A DNA stretch of 48,785 nt from assembly GCA_947379865.1 (NCBI GenBank), contig CANCOY010000011.1, positions 1 to 48,785 on the forward strand. The letters run 5' to 3'. Shown one piece after another: positions 23,541-31,352 of this stretch (position 1 is its first letter; each line of letters starts with the position of its first letter). This DNA comes from Acetobacteraceae bacterium (GTDB taxonomy: Bacteria > Pseudomonadota > Alphaproteobacteria > Zavarziniales > Zavarziniaceae). Below the pieces are notes generated by a model, which was given only the letters and a program-made list of their open reading frames with translations, made no database searches and was not told the origin of the DNA. A program made the position numbers and the translations under genes.

Positions 23541-24356
23541 ATGACAGGCGGATCCCATCTGCGTTTTGAAGCTGTTACCAAGCGCTTTGATGCGCCAAAG
23601 GGCGGCATCATCGATGTGCTGACCCCGATCAATCTCGAGATCGACCGGGGCGCCTTTGTCGTCTTTCTTGGGCCGTCTGGCTGTGGCAAGACCACCCTCA
23701 TGCGCATGGTGGGCGGACTGGATACGGCCAGCAGCGGCCGCATCCTGCTGGATGGTCAGCCGGTGGCAGGGCCCGATCGCCGCCGTGGCATGGTGCCCCA
23801 GTCCTATTCCTCGTTCCCCTGGCTCACCGTCGCCGGCAACGTCGCCTTTGGCATGCGCTATCGCAATGACCTGACGGCGGCGGAAAAGGCGGAGCGCACG
23901 GCCCATTACCTGAACCTGGTTGGCCTGACAGATTTTGCCGACGCTTTTCCCAAGCGGATTTCAGGCGGCATGCGCCAACGGGTGGCGATTGCACGCTCAC
24001 TTGCCTCTGGCTCTGAAATTCTGCTGATGGATGAGCCCTTTGGCGCTCTCGACGCCCAGACCCGCGAGTTCCTGCAGGAGCAACTGCTGGAGATCCAGCG
24101 GCGCGAGGCCAAGACCGTTATCTTTGTCACCCACGATGTGGAAGAGGCGGTCTTTCTTGCTGATCGCATCGTGGTGTTCTCGGCCCGCCCGGCGCGCGTG
24201 CTTGAAGTGGTGGATGTGAACGCGGCCATCGGCACCGAGCGTACCTTCGAGGTGAAAGAGAGCGATGCTTTTTTCCGCCTGCGCAACCATGTCCTGCACC
24301 TGATCCGCGATCAGACCCGGCGCCTGCCGCCCGAGCTGACAGAGGCCCATTCATGA
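23541..24356 (+). CDS. ABC transporter ATP-binding protein, SsuB/TauB type
   Basis: A 271-residue ATPase. Walker A GPSGCGKTT spans residues ~44-52, the Q-loop is VPQSYSSFPWLT, the signature is ISGGMRQRVAIARS, Walker B is ILLMDEPFGALD, and the H-loop is FVTHDVEEAVFL. This is the SsuB/TauB/NrtD pattern and powers the adjacent permease. It starts 7 bases after the permease stop. Its stop overlaps the next gene's start by four bases (ATGA). Confidence 0.92.
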   Translation: MTGGSHLRFEAVTKRFDAPKGGIIDVLTPINLEIDRGAFVVFLGPSGCGKTTLMRMVGGLDTASSGRILLDGQPVAGPDRRRGMVPQSYSSFPWLTVAGNVAFGMRYRNDLTAAEKAERTAHYLNLVGLTDFADAFPKRISGGMRQRVAIARSLASGSEILLMDEPFGALDAQTREFLQEQLLEIQRREAKTVIFVTHDVEEAVFLADRIVVFSARPARVLEVVDVNAAIGTERTFEVKESDAFFRLRNHVLHLIRDQTRRLPPELTEAHS

Positions 24357-25111
24357 ATGATCCTGATCTTTCCGGCCGCGTCGTCCTGATCACGGGGGCC
24401 AGCCGTGGCATCGGCGCCGGCCTTGCCCGCCGCTTTGCCGCCACGGGCTGCCAGCTGCATATCCTGGCTGATGATCCGGCGGTACACGGCCTTGCTGCCG
24501 AACTGGGCGCCACCGGCCATCTGTGTGACATCACCCGGTCCGAGGACGTACGCACCACGGTTGGCGGCATTGGACCCATCCAGGTGCTGGTGAACAATGC
24601 CGGTCTGGAGCGCATCACCCCCGTCGCCGATCCCTCGGCCGAGACGGAAGAAATCTTTCGCCGGGTGATCGAGATCAATGTCATCGGCACTTATCTCGTT
24701 ACCCGCGCTGCCCTCCAGACGATGGAGCCGGGGGCGCGCATCATCAACACGGCCTCGGTCTGGGGCCGCACGGCCGTGGCGGATTTTGCCGCTTATGTGG
24801 CATCGAAACACGCGGTGATTGGCTTCACCAAGTCGCTGGCCAAGGAACTGGGGCCACGGGGTATTGCGGTGAATGCCGTGTGCCCGGGCTGGGTGCGTAC
24901 CGAAGCCTCGTTGCGCTCGCTGACGGTGATGGCGGATCGCGCCATGCGCAGCGAACAGGACATGCTGGACGAGATCCTGGCGGGCCAGGCCATGCCGGGC
25001 CTTATGGAGCCCGATGACATTGCGGGTCTTTATCTTTTCCTTGCCTCCGACCTTGCCCGCAACATCACGGGCCAGAGCATGGGCATCGACCGTGGCGAGT
25101 TCGTATCATGA
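24353..25111 (+). CDS. SDR-family oxidoreductase 1
   Basis: A 252-residue classical short-chain dehydrogenase. The cofactor motif TGASRGIGAG, the NNAG motif, the catalytic Ser in INTASVWG and the YVASK motif are all present, with PGWVRTEAS after it. It should use NAD(P)(H) to oxidise or reduce an alcohol/ketone. It overlaps both neighbours by four bases, so it is translated with the transporter ATPase and SDR 2. The substrate is unknown; its place between a transporter and creatininase suggests it modifies the imported compound or a breakdown product. Confidence 0.9.
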   Translation: MNDPDLSGRVVLITGASRGIGAGLARRFAATGCQLHILADDPAVHGLAAELGATGHLCDITRSEDVRTTVGGIGPIQVLVNNAGLERITPVADPSAETEEIFRRVIEINVIGTYLVTRAALQTMEPGARIINTASVWGRTAVADFAAYVASKHAVIGFTKSLAKELGPRGIAVNAVCPGWVRTEASLRSLTVMADRAMRSEQDMLDEILAGQAMPGLMEPDDIAGLYLFLASDLARNITGQSMGIDRGEFVS

Positions 25112-25818
25112 GTGGCGCGCTTGCAGGTCTGCGGGTGCTGCTGACGGGGGCTGCCGGTGGCATCGGCCGGGCAACGGGCGCGGCCCTGGTGGCGGCGGGC
25201 GCCCGCGTTGCCCATGCCGATCGCCTGCCGCCTTTGGGGGTTGATGGTCCGGCCCTTGGCGGTGATGTGTCGCTCGAGGCTGATGCCGTGCGCCTGGTTG
25301 CCGAGGCTGTGGCGGCGCTCGGTGGCCTTGACGTGCTGGTGAACAACGCGGGCATTCTGGTGGAACAGCCCCTGCTGGAGACCACCGTGGAGACCTTCGA
25401 TCAGGTCATCGGCGTCAATCTGCGCGGCGTTTTCCTGATGGGACGCGAGGCGGTGCGGGCCATGCCGGGCACGGGGCGGATCATCAACGTGGCCTCCGAA
25501 CTTGGCATTCTGGGTCGCGCCAATGCCTCACCCTATTGCGCCAGCAAGGCCGGCGTCATTGCCCTCACCCGGTCCTGGGCGCGGGAACTGGCGCCGCGCA
25601 TTCTGGTGAACGCTGTGGCGCCCGGCCCCATCGACACGCCCATGCTTGATTTCGCCGCCCGCACGCCAGAGGAGAAGGCGATTGAAACCAATCTTCCCCT
25701 GGGCCGAATTGGCCGGCCGGAAGAAATCGCCGCCGCCATCGTCTTTCTCGCTTCGCCCGGCGCCAGTTACATCACCGGCCAGTGCCTGGGTGTGAACGGC
25801 GGCGCCGCCATGACCTGA
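25108..25818 (+). CDS. SDR-family oxidoreductase 2
   Basis: A 236-residue short-chain dehydrogenase with TGAAGGIGRA, NNAG, catalytic Ser in INVASELG and YCASK, then APGPIDTPM and a C-terminal ITGQCLGVNGG. It overlaps SDR 1 by four bases (ATGA). The two SDRs are clearly different in sequence, so they are not a recent duplication. Two consecutive dehydrogenases could act on successive intermediates or form a heteromer; neither is shown. Confidence 0.9.
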   Translation: MSGALAGLRVLLTGAAGGIGRATGAALVAAGARVAHADRLPPLGVDGPALGGDVSLEADAVRLVAEAVAALGGLDVLVNNAGILVEQPLLETTVETFDQVIGVNLRGVFLMGREAVRAMPGTGRIINVASELGILGRANASPYCASKAGVIALTRSWARELAPRILVNAVAPGPIDTPMLDFAARTPEEKAIETNLPLGRIGRPEEIAAAIVFLASPGASYITGQCLGVNGGAAMT

Positions 25819-25876
25819 GGCCTGCCCACTGAACCTGCGAGCAGTGCCGTTTAAATTGTCCTGAAAGGAGTCCCAG

Positions 25877-26470
25877 ATGTCCGACCTGCAGCATCTTCCA
25901 GCCCGTCGCGGCCGTGCCACCCGCCTGGCCAAGGGGCAATCAATCAAGATCATCAATACCCATGGGCATCAGGTGGTGGATACCTGGGCGTTCAATGCCC
26001 ATGACCTCAAGGAATTCATGTCCATGGAGCATATGCGGGCGTTCATCGACCGCATTCGCCCGCGCAAGGGCGATCCCCTGATCAGCAACCAGCGCCGTGC
26101 CATCATGACCATGGTCGAGGATACCTCGCCCGGCGTGCACGATACGCTGATGGCAGCCTGCGATATCTATCGTTACCAGAACCTGGGGTGCACGGAATAT
26201 CATGACAATTGCCAGGATAACCTGGCCGAGGGCCTGGGCCTGCTGGGCCTGACGCCGCCGGAAACGCCGTCCCCCCTCAATCTCTGGATGAACATTCCGG
26301 TTGGCAATAACGATGGTATCCAGTGGCTGGAGCCTGTCTCCAAGCCCGGTGATTATGTGATCCTGCGGGCCGAGATGGACTGCATCGTGGCCATGTCGGC
26401 CTGCCCGCAAGACATGATTCCCATCAATGGCGGCAACCCCGTCGAAGCGCATTTTCAGATTCTGGATTGA
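25877..26470 (+). CDS. DUF1989 (urea carboxylase-associated / carboxyguanidine deiminase-like) protein
   Basis: A 197-residue DUF1989 protein. Family hallmarks are GQSIKIINTHGHQVVDTWAF, the Cys/His cluster GCTEYHDNCQDN (C105, H109, C112) and a C-terminal DCIVAMSACPQDMIPING. An ideal AAAGGAG precedes the ATG. In guanidine degraders two DUF1989 proteins form carboxyguanidine deiminase, and other members sit with urea carboxylase. Here only one copy exists and no urea carboxylase is adjacent, so it may act alone on another amidine or guanidino group. Its place just before creatininase and ureohydrolase genes makes a C-N hydrolase role likely. Confidence 0.88.
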   Translation: MSDLQHLPARRGRATRLAKGQSIKIINTHGHQVVDTWAFNAHDLKEFMSMEHMRAFIDRIRPRKGDPLISNQRRAIMTMVEDTSPGVHDTLMAACDIYRYQNLGCTEYHDNCQDNLAEGLGLLGLTPPETPSPLNLWMNIPVGNNDGIQWLEPVSKPGDYVILRAEMDCIVAMSACPQDMIPINGGNPVEAHFQILD

Positions 26471-26478
26471 GGCCCATC

Positions 26479-27252
26479 ATGTCAGACACAGTCTTCATGG
26501 CCGACCTTTCGTGGAAGACCTATGCCGAGCGCGTGAAGCAGGGCGTGGTCATGTTCCTGCCGCTTGGCGCAACAGAACAGCACGGCCCCCATTTGCCCAT
26601 GTCGACAGATGCGCTGACCTCGGCGGGCATTTCGGCAGGTGTTGCGCGTGAGGTTGGCGGCCTTGTCGCCCCGACGGTCAATTTTGGTTACAAGTCGCAG
26701 CCGCGCATGGGTGGCGGCCAGGACTTTGTGGGCACCACCAGCCTTGATGCCACCACCTTTGCCACCGTGCTGCGCGACATCATCCGCGATCTTGCCCGCC
26801 ATGGCATCCGCAAGCTTGTGGTGCTGAACGGCCATTACGAGAACATGATGTTCTCCATCGAGGGCATCGATCTGGCACGGCGCGAACTGCGCTATGACGG
26901 CATCGAGGACATGAAGATCATGCGGCTGGAGTACTGGGACTTTACCCGTCCCGAGACCCTGGTCGAACTCTTCCCCGAGGGTTTTCCGGGCTATGCGCTG
27001 GAGCATGCGGCAGTGATGGAGACGAGCATGATGCTTCATCTGCATCCTGAGCTTGTGGATATGTCGCAGCTGCCGGATGAGCCGGCGGCGGAATTTCCCC
27101 CCTATGACATCTATCCGACCCGGCCCGAATGGGTGCCGTGTTCCGGCGTGCTCTCACCCCCCAAGGGTGCCAGCGCCGAAAAGGGCAAGCTTCTGTTCGA
27201 CGACTATGTGGTGGGCATCTCGGCCGCAGTCCGGCAAGAATTCGGCCTTTGA
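26479..27252 (+). CDS. Creatininase (creatinine amidohydrolase)
   Basis: A 257-residue creatininase. All five metal ligands of the Pseudomonas enzyme are present: E33, H35 and D44 in EQHGPHLPMSTD, and H119 and E121 in NGHYEN. The catalytic-region His is kept as H176 (LEHAA), and Trp in YWDF (W153) is kept. The position that is Trp174 in the Pseudomonas enzyme reads Tyr here (FPGYALEH). Similarity by eye extends over the full length, well beyond the general family. It should hydrolyse the lactam of creatinine to creatine, or a close analogue. ATG 26479 has AGG seven bases upstream and lies 8 bases after the DUF1989 stop. Confidence 0.88.
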   Translation: MSDTVFMADLSWKTYAERVKQGVVMFLPLGATEQHGPHLPMSTDALTSAGISAGVAREVGGLVAPTVNFGYKSQPRMGGGQDFVGTTSLDATTFATVLRDIIRDLARHGIRKLVVLNGHYENMMFSIEGIDLARRELRYDGIEDMKIMRLEYWDFTRPETLVELFPEGFPGYALEHAAVMETSMMLHLHPELVDMSQLPDEPAAEFPPYDIYPTRPEWVPCSGVLSPPKGASAEKGKLLFDDYVVGISAAVRQEFGL

Positions 27253-27271
27253 CGAGAAGGGAACCACAGCC

Positions 27272-28228
27272 ATGACCAAGCCCTTTCCCCAGCCCCTTGA
27301 TGCCGCCCTTGTGCCGCGTTTCGCCGGGTTTGCCAGTTTCATGCGCCTGCCGGTGTTCGAGGATCCGGCGGACGTCGACATTGCTCTGGTTGGCGTACCC
27401 TGGGACGGGGGCACCACCAACCGGGCGGGCGCCCGCCACGGCCCGCGTGAGATTCGTAACCAGTCAAGTTTCATACGCAAGGTCCACCATGTCTCAGGGA
27501 TAGCGCCCTATGAACTGGCGCGAATCGGTGATCTTGGCGATGCCCCGGTCAACCCCATCGATCTGATGGACAGCCTGAAGCAGATTGAAGGTTTCTTTGC
27601 GCGTATCCACGAGGCTGGCGCCGTGCCGCTTACGGCGGGTGGTGATCACCTGATCACGCTGCCCATCATGCGCGCCATCGCCAAGGATCGACCCATCGGC
27701 ATGGTGCATTTCGATGCCCATTCCGACACCAACGATCGTTACTTTGGTGATAATCTCTACACCCACGGCACCCCGTTCCGCCGTGCCGTGGAAGAGGGCC
27801 TGCTCGACCCCAAGCGTACCATCCAGATCGGCATCCGCGGCTCGATCTACGAGCCTGAAGATACCGCCTGGGCCAAGGCGTCGGGCATCCGCATTGTCTA
27901 TATCGAAGAGTTCTTCGAGCGCGGTGTGGAGGCGATCATCGCCGAGGCGCGGCGCGTGGTGGGCACCGGGCCAACTTATGTCTCGTTCGACGTGGATGGC
28001 CTTGACCCCGTCTATGCGCCCGGCACCGGCACGCCGGAAGTGGGCGGCTATACCACCCACGATGCCCAGCGCATGCTGCGCGGCCTCCAGGGCCTCGACC
28101 TTGTGGGGGCCGATGTGGTTGAGGTGGCGCCGCCCTTTGATCCCAGTGGCAACACGGCCCTGGTGGGCGCCAACATGATGTTCGAACTGCTCTGCCTGCT
28201 GGCGGATGCCCGCAGCCGCCGCACCTGA
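27272..28228 (+). CDS. Arginase-fold ureohydrolase (agmatinase/guanidinobutyrase/guanidinopropionase-like)
   Basis: A 318-residue binuclear-Mn ureohydrolase. Metal ligands are intact: H126 in GGDHLITLP, D148/H150/D152 in HFDAHSD, and D240/D242 in SFDVDGLDP. The C-terminal DPSGNTALVGANMMFE and the stretch FRRAVEEGLLD place it closer to guanidinobutyrase and guanidinopropionase than to arginase. It removes urea from a linear guanidino compound. Beside creatininase its substrate could be creatine or guanidinoacetate, giving sarcosine or glycine plus urea; that is inference. ATG 27272 is chosen because the preceding gene's stop is at 27252 and AGAAGGGA precedes it. It is the last gene of the operon. 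Confidence 0.9.
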   Translation: MTKPFPQPLDAALVPRFAGFASFMRLPVFEDPADVDIALVGVPWDGGTTNRAGARHGPREIRNQSSFIRKVHHVSGIAPYELARIGDLGDAPVNPIDLMDSLKQIEGFFARIHEAGAVPLTAGGDHLITLPIMRAIAKDRPIGMVHFDAHSDTNDRYFGDNLYTHGTPFRRAVEEGLLDPKRTIQIGIRGSIYEPEDTAWAKASGIRIVYIEEFFERGVEAIIAEARRVVGTGPTYVSFDVDGLDPVYAPGTGTPEVGGYTTHDAQRMLRGLQGLDLVGADVVEVAPPFDPSGNTALVGANMMFELLCLLADARSRRT

Positions 28229-28239
28229 CAGACCGGTTT

Positions 28240-28264
28240 GGGGGAGGGGTGCTGCCTCTCCCCC
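28240..28264. terminator. Candidate terminator between convergent ureohydrolase and epoxide hydrolase genes
   Basis: A 7-bp stem GGGGGAG (28240-28246) / CTCCCCC (28258-28264) fills the 44-base gap between the two convergent stops. No T-run follows, so its activity is uncertain. Confidence 0.35.
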
Positions 28265-28272
28265 CGCCGGGT

Positions 28273-29430
28273 TCAGCGCAGGGTACGGAAGAAATCCCTC
28301 AGCTCACCCACGAAATCATCGGGCACCTCGACACTGGGGAAATGGCCACCCTTGGTCATCTTGGCCCAATACTGCAGGTTGTAACCCTTCTCTACCCAGG
28401 AACGTGGCCCCAGATAGGTGGTCATTTCGGCCGGGAAGGCGCTGACGCCGGTTGGCACCGCAACGCGCAGGTCGCGCGGCATCTGCCCGCCATTTTCCTC
28501 GGCAAAACCCCGGTACATCCAGATGGAGGTGCCGATGGTGTTGGTGACGAGATAGATCATCACATTCGTGATCAGCTGGTCCATGGTGTAGACGGCATCG
28601 ACATCATCGCCCGCCACGTCCGACCAGCCCTTGAACTTCTCGATGATCCAGGCGGCACAGCCCACGGGTGAATCCGCCAGGGCAAAGGCCGGCGTCATCG
28701 GCTTGGTCGCCTGTTCGCGGAAATAGGCGCCTTCCAGTTCGAAATACTGGGCCGCACCTTGTTGCCAGGCGCGCTCTTCATCGTTCAGGTCTTCGGGCGG
28801 GCGGTCCACCATCAGGGGTGTCATGGTGATGTGAATGCCCTGCACCACATCGCCATGGTCGGCACCCAGGAACGTGGTTACCGCTGAGCCCCAGTCGCCG
28901 CCCTGGGCAACAAAGCTCTTGTAACCCAGAACATCCACCATCAGCTTGCGCCAAAGGGCTGCCACCCGGCGCGGCCCGATGGGGGACTTTGGCTTTGATG
29001 AAAAGCCATAGCCCGGCATGGACGGGATGACGAGGTCAAAGCCATCCTCGGCCTTGCCGCCATGGCGTTCGGGATGGGCCAGCCGGTCCACCACATGCAC
29101 AAACTCCCAATAGGAGCCGGGCCAGCCATGGGTGATGATCAGGGGCAGGGGATTGCTGCCCGAGCCCTTCACATGAATGAAGTGGATGTCGAACTCATCG
29201 ACCCGGGCCGTAAACTGGGGATGGGCATTCAGCGCTGCCTCGGCCTTGCGCCAGTCATAGGTGGTGCCCCAATGGTTGGCCAATGCCTTCATATAGCCTG
29301 CGTCCGCGCCATAGGCCCAGCCGCTCTGGCCCGATCCTTCCGGTGCATCTGGCCAGATGCTGGTGCGCACGCGGTCGAGGATGCGGTCGATGGTGGCCTG
29401 TGGCACGGCGACCTTGAACGGTGTTGGCAT
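28273..29430 (-). CDS. Epoxide hydrolase (EHN-type alpha/beta hydrolase)
   Basis: A 385-residue epoxide hydrolase. The EHN N-terminal domain is followed by the alpha/beta-hydrolase core with the oxyanion motif HGWPGS (101-106), nucleophile D179 in QGGDWGSAV and the catalytic His in GGHFPSVE near the end. Members hydrolyse epoxides to diols through an Asp ester. It is convergent with the guanidino operon and not part of it. Its substrate is not evident. Confidence 0.9.
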   Translation of the reverse strand: MPTPFKVAVPQATIDRILDRVRTSIWPDAPEGSGQSGWAYGADAGYMKALANHWGTTYDWRKAEAALNAHPQFTARVDEFDIHFIHVKGSGSNPLPLIITHGWPGSYWEFVHVVDRLAHPERHGGKAEDGFDLVIPSMPGYGFSSKPKSPIGPRRVAALWRKLMVDVLGYKSFVAQGGDWGSAVTTFLGADHGDVVQGIHITMTPLMVDRPPEDLNDEERAWQQGAAQYFELEGAYFREQATKPMTPAFALADSPVGCAAWIIEKFKGWSDVAGDDVDAVYTMDQLITNVMIYLVTNTIGTSIWMYRGFAEENGGQMPRDLRVAVPTGVSAFPAEMTTYLGPRSWVEKGYNLQYWAKMTKGGHFPSVEVPDDFVGELRDFFRTLR

Positions 29431-29560
29431 GGGCTACCTTCTCTGACGTGCTGATGAAGCGAAGCAGAGATTGGGCGAGGCGGCGTTGCCATGCAATCGC
29501 CTGCGGCTTGAAGCCGGGCCGGTGGTCGGGCATGGTGGCACCTTCTTTTTGCGGACCGAC

Positions 29561-29905
29561 ATGACTGACACGCCAATCTCAGGCACCGAACCGCCGCAAG
29601 ACCCGCCGCATGAGCCGACCGAGGCTGATCGCGCGAAGCTTGCGACCCGGCTTCTTGCATCTCTTTACGAACGGTTCTGGACCCAGGGTGACCTGGCCTG
29701 GGAGGCTGGCCTATCGGCTGGCCGCATCGCCCGCTTCTGTCATGGCACCGAATGGCCAGATCCGGAGAGCCTTGCCCGACTGGCAGCGGCCCTTGGCCTG
29801 CCGCTTGGCGGCCTCGACCCGGTGCCCGATCCCGATGCGCCCCAGCACAAGGGCCGCCCGCGCAAGACCGGCAAGATCCTCAGCTTCAGCAAGCGCCGCC
29901 GCTAG
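29561..29905 (+). CDS. Small helix-turn-helix protein
   Basis: A 114-residue soluble protein with a Pro-rich N-terminus, a short HTH-like core (~30-85: TQGDLAWEAGLSAGRIARFC, then LARLAAALGLPLGGLDP) resembling Cro/CI-type domains, and a basic Lys/Arg-rich tail (KTGKILSFSKRRR). I start at ATG 29561, with GGA five bases upstream; a longer frame from 29471 has no domain in the extension. It is likely a DNA-binding protein of unknown target. Confidence 0.65.
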   Translation: MTDTPISGTEPPQDPPHEPTEADRAKLATRLLASLYERFWTQGDLAWEAGLSAGRIARFCHGTEWPDPESLARLAAALGLPLGGLDPVPDPDAPQHKGRPRKTGKILSFSKRRR

Positions 29906-29999
29906 GCTCCCGACGGAACCGATTCAACAGACTCAAGGAACCTTTGATCCCATCAGGCGTTTCTTCTGCTGTTGCGTACGTGTTCCCACACACTTGCTG

Positions 30000-30027
30000 C
30001 CCCGATCCCAGGGTCGGGGTGGCATTT
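30000..30027 (+). terminator. Probable terminator of the small HTH gene
   Basis: An 8-bp stem (30000-30007 with 30012-30019, one G-T pair; CCAG loop) lies about 95 bases after the HTH gene stop and is followed by TGGCATTTT. It sits before the cobA start and could also be part of its leader. Confidence 0.4.
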
Positions 30028-30129
30028 TGGGGACCGGGGCAGAGATTTAGGGCGCCTGCGTGCTTTTGAGTTGCGTCGCTTCGCGCTGGCCCATAGATCT
30101 CTGTCCTCCCGCAACATCTGGCCTTGTGA

Positions 30130-30993
30130 ATGCGCCCACCCCCGGCCTCGCCGCCACTTTCCCTGCCCCCCCTTGCGCTGCCAGCCTTCGAGCCGGGCTG
30201 GGTGTGGCTGGCTGGTGCCGGCCCGGGTGATCCGGGGCTTTTGACGTTGCATGTCGTCAACGCCCTCGCGCAGGCCGATGTGGTTGTCCATGATGCGCTG
30301 GTTGGGCCTGAGATTCTGGGCTTCGCCCGCACGGGCGCCGTGCTCGAATATGCGGGCAAGCGCGGCCACAAGACGTCCATCAAGCAGAGCGAGATCTGTG
30401 CCCGGCTGGTGCAACTTGCCCGGCGCGGCAAGCGGGTGCTGCGCCTGAAGGGCGGCGACCCCCTGGTCTTTGGCCGGGGCGGGGAAGAAGCCCTGGCGCT
30501 GGTGGGGGCCGGGGTGCCGTTCCGCATCCTGCCGGGAATTTCCGCCGGCGTGGGTGGTCTTGCCTATGCGGGCATCCCCGTGACCCACCGCACCACCAAT
30601 TCCGCCGTCACCTTTATCACCGGCCATGATGCCCGTGGGCAGCTACCCCGTGACCTTGACTGGCAGGCGCTGGCCAAAGGCGCGCCGGTTCTCGTGGTCT
30701 ATATGGGCTTGCGTCACCTGCCCGAGATTGTGGAGCGCCTGCTGGCCGGGGGCCGCAACCCGGCTGAACCCCTTGCCGTTGTCAGCGATGCCTCGCTGCC
30801 CACCCAGGCCGTGCTTGAGACAACCCTCGGGCGGGCGGCTGCCGATGTGGCCGCCGCCGGCCTTGCGGCACCTGCGCTGATCGTGATCGGCGAGGTGGTG
30901 CGCCTGCGCGGGGCCATGGATTGGGTGGGTGCCCTGTCCGGGCGTATTCTGGTGGCTGAGCCTGAGGCGGGCGCAGCCGTGCTCCAGGGCTGA
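30130..30993 (+). CDS. cobA: Uroporphyrinogen-III C-methyltransferase
   Basis: A 287-residue SUMT. Family motifs are LAGAGPGDPGLLTL near the N-terminus, RLKGGDPLVFGRGGEE, and GISAGVGGLAYAGIPVTHR, with YMGLRHLPEI further on. It methylates uroporphyrinogen III at C2 and C7 with S-adenosylmethionine to give precorrin-2, the branch to sirohaem and cobalamin. It lacks the CysG oxidase/chelatase domain, so those steps lie elsewhere. The first ~20 residues are Pro-rich and may be overpredicted. It is convergent with the DUF1289 gene, with only 4 bases between. Confidence 0.92.
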   Translation: MRPPPASPPLSLPPLALPAFEPGWVWLAGAGPGDPGLLTLHVVNALAQADVVVHDALVGPEILGFARTGAVLEYAGKRGHKTSIKQSEICARLVQLARRGKRVLRLKGGDPLVFGRGGEEALALVGAGVPFRILPGISAGVGGLAYAGIPVTHRTTNSAVTFITGHDARGQLPRDLDWQALAKGAPVLVVYMGLRHLPEIVERLLAGGRNPAEPLAVVSDASLPTQAVLETTLGRAAADVAAAGLAAPALIVIGEVVRLRGAMDWVGALSGRILVAEPEAGAAVLQG

Positions 30994-30997
30994 ACGC

Positions 30998-31183
30998 TCA
31001 GCCGGCGGCTGCCAGCCGTCGCGGCAGATCATCAAGGATCGCCTGTTTGGTGGCATTCGGCAGGCTCGACCAGCGGCCAATCTCCTGCAGCGTGCGGCCA
31101 CAGCCAAGGCACAAACTGCGCGTTGCATCCAGCGTGCAGATTCGCACGCAGGGCGAGGGTGGCTCGGGAAGGGCTGTTTTCAT
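30998..31183 (-). CDS. DUF1289 family protein
   Basis: A 61-residue DUF1289 protein with four Cys in the pattern PCVRICTLDATRSLCLGCGR, followed by the typical IGRWSSL. The Cys set could bind zinc or an iron-sulfur cluster. The ATG at 31183 gives the usual short N-terminus before the first Cys. The function of the family is not established. Confidence 0.85.
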   Translation of the reverse strand: MKTALPEPPSPCVRICTLDATRSLCLGCGRTLQEIGRWSSLPNATKQAILDDLPRRLAAAG

Positions 31184-31352
31184 GGTCACCAGACAGTGAT
31201 GCCCCGGATTGAGGCGCAAGGAAAGCCTCAACCTGCTGGCCCCCACCTTGAAAACGGGACCCCCACAGCTATTATCCCGGAAATTCTGCGGGAAACCTGC
31301 GGCACTGGGGCATGCGCCCTGCTGCGGCCTGCGGCATTTCAGGAGAGTTGAG

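Noticed and set aside
29906..30129. Possible cobalamin riboswitch before cobA
   Set aside because: The conserved B12-box and core elements were not found; a single terminator-like hairpin explains the visible structure.
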